This document shows, piece by piece, positions 1 to 5,928 of a DNA stretch of 5,928 bases; position 1 is the first letter of the stretch, and the number at the start of each line of letters is the position of its first letter. The translations under genes and the position numbers were made by a program. The DNA lies in NCBI GenBank assembly GCA_015486815.1, contig WFQY01000505.1:1-5928 (forward strand), given 5' to 3'. This DNA comes from Phycisphaerae bacterium (GTDB taxonomy: Bacteria; Planctomycetota; Phycisphaerae; JAAYCJ01). Under the pieces are notes generated by a model that saw nothing but the letters and a program-made list of their open reading frames with translations, had not been told where the DNA came from and made no database searches.

Positions 1-847
1 CGTCGGGCCCGACAAAAGGCGTTATCTCCAATTTCGCTTTTGCGATTTTCATATTCGGCGCAGGTGTAGCAATTAGTTGAAATGTCTCCCATTCATTTTT
101 AGCAGACGCTATCCTTACCGCCTGACGAGCCTTTTTCGCTAACATCAGACCAACGGTCTTTTTAGCGTCAAGCCAAATCCTTTCCTGCGAATCTGCCCAC
201 CAAAAACATACCTTATTATCAATTTTCGCCTGCGCATTCCAACTGCGATATACCACAAGTGGTAAATCTCTGTTAGCAACTTTTTTCCCATCACGCCACA
301 TACAGCCGGCGGGATAATTATCATACGCAATTGTAACTCTAACCCTGCTACTGACAAAATGCCTATCTGCCACTTCCAATTCGTAATACCATAAAACAGA
401 AGAATCGGTCGGCTGATTTACTTCAATTATCGGTGTAGCTGGCAGATGCCCCTTTGCGTCGGGCGTTAATAACTTTTCTGCAACAATTGTTCCGTTTACT
501 CCGCCCTTCTTTACCCGAACAGTTATCTTTACATCCGCATCACCGTAATAAAATCTGACATAATTCGAATCTATCCCGTTATCAATGCCAAGTTGAACCG
601 CTTTCAATATAGGCCCTGCGCATCTGAATGTCTGGCCTAACCTTTTCTGCTTATTTAGATCCCATCTGGTAATACAACCAACGCCGGTGAGCGCTTCTCC
701 GTCAACGCATTCAGCACTGACTCGACCCGAAGCTGACCAATGCAAATCACCGATTACACTGCTATTCGGTATTGCCTCGGCACCGAAAGCGGTAACGACC
801 AAACAAGAAATAACCATTACGACCAAATAACCCTTTAGCATTTTCAT
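1..847 (-). CDS. Secreted GH123/DUF4091-type protein, N-terminal part only (runs off left edge)
   Basis: The frame is open from the ATG at 847 to the window edge: 282 residues, C-terminus missing. Residues 1-25 are a signal peptide (MKMLKGY, hydrophobic core LVVMVISCLVVTAF, then GAEA with an AEA cleavage motif after residue 25). VISC at 12-15 formally fits a lipobox, but the hydrophobic stretch continuing after the Cys makes a lipoprotein less likely. Residues about 30-200 form a beta-rich accessory region (RLGQTFRCAGPILKAVQLGI; VKITVRVKKGG; TIVAEKLLTPD), resembling beta-sandwich modules added to secreted enzymes; its ligand is unknown. From about residue 205 a GH123-type N-terminal domain begins: VRIASAKNEWETFQLIATP corresponds to the WASRNEYEARQFVITP stretch of gene A. 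The catalytic barrel, if present, lies beyond the edge, so activity cannot be judged. It is the fourth operon gene, 23 bases after C. Other proteins share this beta-sandwich, so GH123 assignment is probable rather than certain. Confidence 0.75.
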   Translation of the reverse strand, partial: MKMLKGYLVVMVISCLVVTAFGAEAIPNSSVIGDLHWSASGRVSAECVDGEALTGVGCITRWDLNKQKRLGQTFRCAGPILKAVQLGIDNGIDSNYVRFYYGDADVKITVRVKKGGVNGTIVAEKLLTPDAKGHLPATPIIEVNQPTDSSVLWYYELEVADRHFVSSRVRVTIAYDNYPAGCMWRDGKKVANRDLPLVVYRSWNAQAKIDNKVCFWWADSQERIWLDAKKTVGLMLAKKARQAVRIASAKNEWETFQLIATPAPNMKIAKAKLEITPFVGPD

Positions 848-856
848 TTTCAATTG

Positions 857-860
857 CTCC
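857..860 (-). promoter_or_regulatory. Shine-Dalgarno deciding the start of gene D
   Basis: GGAG on the minus strand is 9 bases from the ATG at 847 but 15 bases from the in-frame ATG at 841. This favours 847 as the start of gene D. Confidence 0.7.
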
Positions 861-870
861 AAATAAAAGT

Positions 871-2619
871 TTATCCGTGCGTCTGAGCACCAAAACGATC
901 ATCGAGACTTATATCTGCAAACGAAATCATTTGTACCTTTCGCCAGAATATAGGCGATTGTTTATTCCATCGCTTGAGCAAATCGACATCGCCAGCGTGT
1001 TTGATTACCGACCATTCACTTTTTCGCCAAAATCGCGAATAGCAATCCCAAAATCCGATACCATCGGCACCGGCGGTATAATAATCTATCACTTTCGGAA
1101 TGATTTTTTCGGGCGGTAGATGCCGAGGATAAAAATCCGCATACAATTTCACGTCAGCTGATTTACATACCGACGAATATTCGGAAATATATTCCGGCTT
1201 GACCCATACTCCGTCAAAAGCCTCTGCGGAAAAGCACGGATGAACTATCAGCCTATTAACCCAATGTTGCTGGCACCACTTTTCTATGTCCAGGCCGAAA
1301 TATAAAGACTGACGCAAACTATTAAATACAATAGCACAGACTTCTATTTTTTTATTTTTCCTTACGGAAAACTCATCCGCCAATGACCTCAGCTCCGATA
1401 TCAATGCGGATATGAATTCCGCTTTGCACCGCCAAAGTCTCTCATCCATTCGATCGACCTGCCTCGCATCCTGACCGTACTTGTGTTTGAAACTCTCAAG
1501 CACAGGCTCTTCGAATAAAACGAACGGATATGAGCGATTAAACAGAATATTTATTCCGTCAATGTCGTATCGTTCTAATTGCTCTCTGAATAGGGCGACA
1601 ATTCGCTGACGTATTTCCGGAAATGCCAAACTGATGTGAGGCATCGGCTGGCCGGTTTCATCCTTTATCCAGAATTGTCTATTTTTCAGGAAGAATCCCG
1701 GATTGTCGGGCCACGTTGTAAAGGCATAAGGAAAACGCGTTAGCATAAATCGCATACTCGAGAAAAATTTTAAGCCAATATCGTGAGCAGCGGATACGTA
1801 TATATCAAGCGGATCGCCCTGCCTCATTAGTTTACGTAAATCGTCGGGCAGATAGTTAGGAGTATATGTAGGATCGGGCATACCAACAATCATTCTCGCA
1901 ATAGCAGACGGATAATAACATTCGTCCCCTTTGACGGTCTCCCAGCAGATTGCATCGAAATTACTCTCGCAAAATGGCATCAAAAAATCATCTACCTGCT
2001 CTTTACTTGCAGGTGAACCACCAAAAAATGAACTATCGACCATAGCAACCAATCGGCGATTTTCCGATTTGAAATCGTTAGTCTGCTCTATACGCACCAA
2101 TCTTATATATGCAATGCCAGCTACCGTACCCCAAAATGCGCGATGCGGCAAATTCGAGATAATCAAATACGAATCCGAAGTAAGTTCCGCTTCGCGCCAT
2201 TTGACTTCCAATATGTCTCTTGTCGGATTGATTTGCTTTTCCGGCTGATGTCCCGACTTCGGGTCATAATATTCATCCGATATCGTATCGAACGCTGCAT
2301 CCGTATTAAGTTTGATTTGTGTAATCAATCGTCCGCCACTTATTCCCAAGTGCGACATCATTGCAAAAAAGTTCGCAGGATTATGCCCGTAATATGTTCC
2401 GAGATATATCGCATAACGTCCCTCGCAGCTAAGCGGTATTCGAAATCGGCATAACGACGATTGCCCATTGCTCGAAAATATCAGTGAGCCGGAAAAATTT
2501 GTCGTTTTATAAGGCAGCAACGTCCACTTGCCAACCGTAGGGATGTCGGCAATCCCTTCTTCTTGTTCTTGTGCGAACTGCGAAAAATCACAGATAAGCA
2601 GTTCATCTTTATTTGCCAT
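871..2619 (-). CDS. Putative TIM-barrel glycosyl-hydrolase-like protein with N-terminal beta domain, no signal peptide
   Basis: This is a complete 582-residue protein of no family I can name firmly. Residues 1-190 are beta-rich (CRFRIPLSCEGRYAIYLGTYYG; later VAGIAYIRLVRI), resembling a carbohydrate-binding sandwich. Residues about 190-535 look like a TIM-barrel: FDAICWETVKGDECYYPS, DIGLKFFSSMRF, YDIDGINILFNR (about 351-362), then FVLFEEPVLESFKHKYGQDAR, KLYADFYPRH and ADGIGFWDCYSRF near the last strand. The DGINILFNR segment sits where GHL10-like and other barrel proteins of Planctomycetota and Verrucomicrobiota have DG-x-x-x-D-[FY]-x-R, but Leu replaces the Asp. E227, E370, E371 and D525 are other acids that could act. 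The N-terminus MANKDELLICDF is polar, so the protein appears cytoplasmic, unlike B and D. It could process imported oligosaccharides, or it could be a non-catalytic or differently exported protein. It is tightly spaced in the operon, 20 bases after B and 23 before D. Confidence 0.75.
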   Translation of the reverse strand: MANKDELLICDFSQFAQEQEEGIADIPTVGKWTLLPYKTTNFSGSLIFSSNGQSSLCRFRIPLSCEGRYAIYLGTYYGHNPANFFAMMSHLGISGGRLITQIKLNTDAAFDTISDEYYDPKSGHQPEKQINPTRDILEVKWREAELTSDSYLIISNLPHRAFWGTVAGIAYIRLVRIEQTNDFKSENRRLVAMVDSSFFGGSPASKEQVDDFLMPFCESNFDAICWETVKGDECYYPSAIARMIVGMPDPTYTPNYLPDDLRKLMRQGDPLDIYVSAAHDIGLKFFSSMRFMLTRFPYAFTTWPDNPGFFLKNRQFWIKDETGQPMPHISLAFPEIRQRIVALFREQLERYDIDGINILFNRSYPFVLFEEPVLESFKHKYGQDARQVDRMDERLWRCKAEFISALISELRSLADEFSVRKNKKIEVCAIVFNSLRQSLYFGLDIEKWCQQHWVNRLIVHPCFSAEAFDGVWVKPEYISEYSSVCKSADVKLYADFYPRHLPPEKIIPKVIDYYTAGADGIGFWDCYSRFWRKSEWSVIKHAGDVDLLKRWNKQSPIFWRKVQMISFADISLDDRFGAQTHG

Positions 2620-2625
2620 TTTGTT

Positions 2626-2629
2626 CTCC
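2626..2629 (-). promoter_or_regulatory. Shine-Dalgarno for gene C
   Basis: GGAG on the minus strand lies 6 bases before the ATG at 2619, inside the 20-base gap after gene B. The good spacing argues that the start without a signal peptide is genuine. Confidence 0.75.
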
Positions 2630-2639
2630 GCGATAGATT

Positions 2640-4382
2640 TTATTTTTCCTTTTTTGCGATAAGTTTAATCGGTGCCCACAAGCCACCGGCACCGAATCCG
2701 CCAAAGACCTTTACTACGAGCAAATTTTTCTTGCCGGGCAAGATAAACTTCGTAACATCCACTTCGAATCTCCTATTCCACGGACCGGGATACTCTGCGA
2801 CTTTCTTTCCATTTAGCCAGATTACCCCTACTTCATCCAATCGGCCGAACGAAAGATATACCTTTTCACCGGAAGGTAATTTTGCGGGGACATTAAACCA
2901 AATTCGATACCAACCATCGCCATCATAAGTGGGATATCCCTGTTTTTCCCAAAACTCATCAACACGAAGGGTTTTCCATTTTGAATCATCGAAGCTAATA
3001 GCGAACCACCGTTGCTTTTCACCTATTCCCTTGGGATCCAAAGCGAATTTTGCAACTAAAGGCAAGTCGATAAGTTTTACATATTTTTTCCATAACGGTT
3101 TAAATAGCACTTCAGGGTCTTGTCCGTAAATATCCTTTGCGCTCGGTACGCCTGATTTTCCTGATTTAGGAATTGGAATGGTGAACTTATTATCCCGCTC
3201 CGGGTCAAGTCCAAACGGATGTGAAGTTTTCGCTTCCAAGAGAGCTTTTAAGTAAATAGATGAAAGATTTTTGTGAGGCCACCATCGCGGATATTCGCTA
3301 TATAACCACGCATATCCATCGGAAGCGCAAAGTGAATTGTGTACGGTAAGAGCGAGTCGTTCGGGGGTAAAGTAATTTTTTTCGGGCTCATTAGGATAAA
3401 ATCCGCCACGGTCTCGCCAATGTCTGTCAAACTCCGTAGCAAAGGTTGCTTTCATCTTTCTTTTATAGATTTCCGGTACCATCGAATAATGCCAACCTTG
3501 TTTGACAAATTCTCTTGCAAGTGCAAAATCCGCTTGCGAGCGGAAACCGTAAGTATATTCGCAACCATCATATATTTCTATCTTATCGCCTGCACCTTCG
3601 AGAATACCATCTATAAAAGCAGAGAGTAAGTAACCTATACGTTCGGGTTTTATCGGTTTATCCCAATTCGGATGTCCCGATTGTCGCGTCCATTGTTTCA
3701 GGGCATAATAAGAATGCGCCCACGAAAATATAATCACTGCCTGTTTTGCTTGCTTCTGAAACGCCTGTATCCACTGTCTGCCGCGCAACCGTGCCTGCTG
3801 GGCATAGTCCTCAAACGAGTGTTGACGATGCTGAGGCTGATATACATAGCGGAAGGGCTTGCCTTGTCCATACTTTCTTTTCCCATATTCCTCTATGTCG
3901 AAAAATACTCCCTTACATTTTCCTTCGCGAATCATTCTCCCCGTAACTGACGCATTATGTACTATCGATTGCCATTTCGGGTCAAACCAATCGACATTTC
4001 CGGGAATAACATTGAATCGCAGAAACAATTCGAGCCGATTTGCCTTCTCCGCTGCCTGACGCAGATATCCCACATCCTTTTCGACATTTTCCCATTTGAT
4101 CTTACCCGCTCCGAAGGTACACCAGCAAAATCGGCTATTCCAACCCTTCCTGCCCGAGTCCGCCTGACATTGCCCTCTGAGCTTCACGCCGACAATAACG
4201 GCATCGAAAAATGGATTATCCTTTTCCATCTTTTCGATACGCGAGGGAATCGTCTCCGCCATAGGCGTTCCCCAACCCATTTGCAATAGCTTTTTGCCCT
4301 TCAGACAATCTCCACTCGCTAACAAACTGCCACATAACCCCAACACAATTACTACACATTTACCTATTCCATATCTTTGCAT
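2640..4382 (-). CDS. Secreted putative TIM-barrel glycosidase with C-terminal jelly-roll domain
   Basis: This is a complete 580-residue protein that I cannot assign to a named family. Residues 1-26 form a signal peptide: basic start MQRYGIGK, hydrophobic VVIVLGLCGSLLA, then SGD. No proper lipobox precedes a Cys, so signal peptidase I export is more likely than lipoprotein anchoring. Residues about 30-375 read as a (beta/alpha)8 barrel with acids at strand ends: D162, E164 and E165 in GVFFDIEEYG, D272 and E275 in IYDGCEYTYG, and E363 in AWLYSEYPRWW. These are candidate catalytic residues by position only. Residues about 440-577 form a separate beta domain (FDDSKWKTL, GDGWYRIWFNVP, VIWLNGKKVAEYPGPW, LLVVKVFGGFGAGG). 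It strongly resembles the galactose-binding-like jelly-roll of GH2-type and related secreted enzymes, probably for sugar binding. The start is supported by a strong ribosome site. It lies 18 bases after A and 20 before C. A role in degrading the same extracellular glycan as A and D is inferred from position. Confidence 0.8.
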   Translation of the reverse strand: MQRYGIGKCVVIVLGLCGSLLASGDCLKGKKLLQMGWGTPMAETIPSRIEKMEKDNPFFDAVIVGVKLRGQCQADSGRKGWNSRFCWCTFGAGKIKWENVEKDVGYLRQAAEKANRLELFLRFNVIPGNVDWFDPKWQSIVHNASVTGRMIREGKCKGVFFDIEEYGKRKYGQGKPFRYVYQPQHRQHSFEDYAQQARLRGRQWIQAFQKQAKQAVIIFSWAHSYYALKQWTRQSGHPNWDKPIKPERIGYLLSAFIDGILEGAGDKIEIYDGCEYTYGFRSQADFALAREFVKQGWHYSMVPEIYKRKMKATFATEFDRHWRDRGGFYPNEPEKNYFTPERLALTVHNSLCASDGYAWLYSEYPRWWPHKNLSSIYLKALLEAKTSHPFGLDPERDNKFTIPIPKSGKSGVPSAKDIYGQDPEVLFKPLWKKYVKLIDLPLVAKFALDPKGIGEKQRWFAISFDDSKWKTLRVDEFWEKQGYPTYDGDGWYRIWFNVPAKLPSGEKVYLSFGRLDEVGVIWLNGKKVAEYPGPWNRRFEVDVTKFILPGKKNLLVVKVFGGFGAGGLWAPIKLIAKKEK

Positions 4383-4388
4383 ATTAAG

Positions 4389-4394
4389 CTCCTC
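4389..4394 (-). promoter_or_regulatory. Shine-Dalgarno for gene B
   Basis: GAGGAG on the minus strand lies 6 bases before the ATG at 4382. It sits within the 18-base gap after the stop of gene A, and it supports both the chosen start and translation from a shared transcript. Confidence 0.8.
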
Positions 4395-4400
4395 GTAATA

Positions 4401-5928
4401 TTAACGTTCGGATTCTTTTATGATTTTTGCTATTTTCTTTCGTATTTTGTCAAGTTTATCACTATCCGCTGTGAAATAATCAAACGCATAAGCAAAATCT
4501 TTTATGAATTTGTGCGCCTCTTTTATCTCTCGATACATAGATGCTGAAATATTCCCCTTTGTTTTCGCTTTTTCGATTGCCTGTTTCATCAGCCAAAGAT
4601 ATTCCATATCCTCGATACCGTCGCGAATCCTGCTAAGCCTCGCTGAATGCCAATATCGCGGTTCGGACAATTTCGTACCCGCCATTCCGCCACGCTTGCC
4701 GATACTCTCGCCAACTTTTATATTAGGATAATACAACGTTCCATCACCCGGGCAGACGTTGTCATCACGTATGAAGCCAAACTTCGTTCGTGTAAACTCA
4801 CCCCTTGGTCCGACCGTCCAATAGCACACACCGTCAAAGCCAGATTTATGTAATGCCCAGAAATAATATCGCAAAAACCCCGCAGGATAATAATACCAAG
4901 TAAACTCGTGCACATAAGGCCAAACCTCATCACCAGCTTTAACCCTTGCAATATAAAAATCCAAATCGCGATTTAATGCATCACCGGAAGGCGACCAAAT
5001 ATCACAATATCCGACGAGCATTTCCGCTGATTTGCGATTCGGTATTGCTGTCGTTTGAGTTCGCACTCCCGGCGCCCATTGACGAAGATTATTTATATAA
5101 TTACGAACACGCTGAGCAATTTCAGGGCGGGAAAATTCGTCCGGCATACGGGAATACGCTTCACCGACCCAACCCTCTCGCTTGAGTATCGGATAAAATT
5201 TACGATAATATTGCTTGCAGCTATCAAGTGCTTGCTCTCGCGACTTTTTCTTGTTATGTCCGTAATATCGCCTTACACCCAACGCATCGTACACGTCAAG
5301 CCACGGTCCCACAAAGGCGACTTGCACCCCCAATTTATGCATCAATCGTCCCGTCGTCACAAACATATCAACATCATCGGGCAAGCCGCCGAAAGATATC
5401 CTGTGTTTCGCAAGGTCTTTGACTATCCACTCCGAAAAAGGCCCGCTAAACAGTGCCGTGCGAAAATGAGTCATAGTCGGTAAGCTAACATCTATCACTT
5501 CCAATTCGACCTTACGAGATAGCTTAACCTTATCATCTATTGTCGCAATTACATCACCGCGATAAGTTCCCGCTGGCGTATCCTTAGGCACATAAAAAGT
5601 TACCCAAAACACAGTATTTGTTTTTTCGTTTACCCTGCCATTGTAATCTTCCGAATCATAATGTGCTATGTTCGTAGGCGCCAGCGGATCGGGCACAAAC
5701 GAAGTCAAATATCTCTGTCTCCAAAATTCAAGTGAGTATCTCACCCACTCTATCGTGATATTCTTTTTGTTGATCGAATGCCCCTTATCATCTTTTAATT
5801 CAGAAACGCTTAACACTATCTTTTTCGGATTGTCCTCACACCTCGGCGTGATGACAAACTGTCTTGCTTCATATTCGTTTCTGCTCGCCCACAGCTTGAC
5901 AGGCTTACTCTTATCATCATCTTCAAAA
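4401..5928 (-). CDS. GH123/DUF4091-type glycoside hydrolase, N-terminus missing (runs off right edge)
   Basis: The reading frame is open to the window edge, giving 508 visible residues and a TAA stop; the true start lies outside. Visible residues 10-27 contain WASRNEYEARQFVIT, the typical opening of the GH123 N-terminal beta-sandwich, which continues to about residue 150 with VPKDTPAGTYRGDV. A TIM-barrel follows. Its RMPDEFSRPEI stretch carries an adjacent Asp-Glu pair (visible D263-E264), matching the Asp/Glu pair that GH123 uses for substrate-assisted catalysis: Asp positions the acetamido group and Glu is the acid/base. The barrel ends with DGVCYWTVG, then GDGTLYYPN and RIRDGIEDMEYLWL, the hallmark of DUF4091 C-termini, and a Lys-rich helical tail. 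Known GH123 enzymes are exo-beta-N-acetylgalactosaminidases; the exact substrate here is not deducible. Export is likely by analogy with gene D but its signal peptide is out of view. It is the first visible gene of the operon, 18 bases before gene B. Confidence 0.85.
   Translation of the reverse strand, partial: FEDDDKSKPVKLWASRNEYEARQFVITPRCEDNPKKIVLSVSELKDDKGHSINKKNITIEWVRYSLEFWRQRYLTSFVPDPLAPTNIAHYDSEDYNGRVNEKTNTVFWVTFYVPKDTPAGTYRGDVIATIDDKVKLSRKVELEVIDVSLPTMTHFRTALFSGPFSEWIVKDLAKHRISFGGLPDDVDMFVTTGRLMHKLGVQVAFVGPWLDVYDALGVRRYYGHNKKKSREQALDSCKQYYRKFYPILKREGWVGEAYSRMPDEFSRPEIAQRVRNYINNLRQWAPGVRTQTTAIPNRKSAEMLVGYCDIWSPSGDALNRDLDFYIARVKAGDEVWPYVHEFTWYYYPAGFLRYYFWALHKSGFDGVCYWTVGPRGEFTRTKFGFIRDDNVCPGDGTLYYPNIKVGESIGKRGGMAGTKLSEPRYWHSARLSRIRDGIEDMEYLWLMKQAIEKAKTKGNISASMYREIKEAHKFIKDFAYAFDYFTADSDKLDKIRKKIAKIIKESER

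Noticed and set aside
145..357. 70-codon minus-strand open frame
   Set aside because: It is out of frame with, and inside, gene D, whose reading continues through it with signal peptide and domain motifs intact.
841..847. ATG at 841 as the start of gene D
   Set aside because: It is in frame, but the GGAG at 857-860 is 15 bases away, against 9 for the ATG at 847; starting at 847 also adds a Lys to the signal peptide's basic end.
803..847. Lipoprotein anchor for D based on VISC at residues 12-15
   Set aside because: The sequence fits a lipobox loosely, but the hydrophobic core continues after the Cys and an AEA cleavage site follows, so ordinary signal peptidase I processing is the better reading.
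4396..4403. TAATATTA palindrome at the A/B junction, as an operator or terminator
   Set aside because: It is only 8 bases, AT-only, overlaps the stop codon of gene A, and has no GC stem or T-run, so it is probably chance.
5055..5483. 142-codon plus-strand open frame, the longest on that strand
   Set aside because: It lies wholly antisense to the GH123 coding region, has no recognisable domain, and its composition is what a shadow frame would give. The same applies to the other plus-strand frames at 877-1119, 1931-2454, 2563-3129, 3339-4289 and 4504-4853.
4401..5816. GTG at 5816 as the start of gene A (471 residues)
   Set aside because: The frame stays open for 37 more codons to the window edge, and those codons encode the conserved RNEYEARQFVIT stretch of the GH123 N-domain, so the real start is upstream and out of view.

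Overview
The window holds four consecutive genes, all on the minus strand, packed as one apparent operon. The three complete gaps are 18, 20 and 23 bases, and each downstream gene has a clear GGAG-type Shine-Dalgarno sequence. Nothing on the plus strand is convincing as a gene, and I see no RNA gene, mobile element, CRISPR array or terminator. Base composition looks roughly balanced to slightly AT-rich by eye (not calculated).

In transcription order (right to left): (A) a GH123/DUF4091-type glycosidase whose N-terminus lies beyond the right edge; (B) a secreted 580-residue protein with a putative TIM-barrel and a C-terminal jelly-roll sugar-binding-like domain; (C) a 582-residue protein with an N-terminal beta-rich domain and a TIM-barrel of glycosyl-hydrolase-like style, with no visible signal peptide; (D) the first 282 residues of a second protein, with a signal peptide, a beta-rich accessory region and the beginning of a GH123-type N-terminal domain, cut by the left edge.

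The content suggests a polysaccharide or glycoconjugate utilisation locus. GH123 is the family of beta-N-acetylgalactosaminidases, but DUF4091 proteins are much broader than the characterised enzymes, so a GalNAc-containing substrate is only a hypothesis. No transporter, sulfatase, regulator or SusC/SusD pair is visible. Protein style (DUF4091 enzymes beside large unassigned secreted barrel proteins, with jelly-roll appendages) fits the PVC group, especially an anaerobic, moderate-GC planctomycete such as a Phycisphaerae member. That taxonomic guess rests on protein flavour, not on a marker gene.

The most interesting content is the middle pair, B and C. Both look like glycosidase barrels I cannot place in a named family, and they sit between two GH123-type proteins, so the cassette may act together on one glycan.
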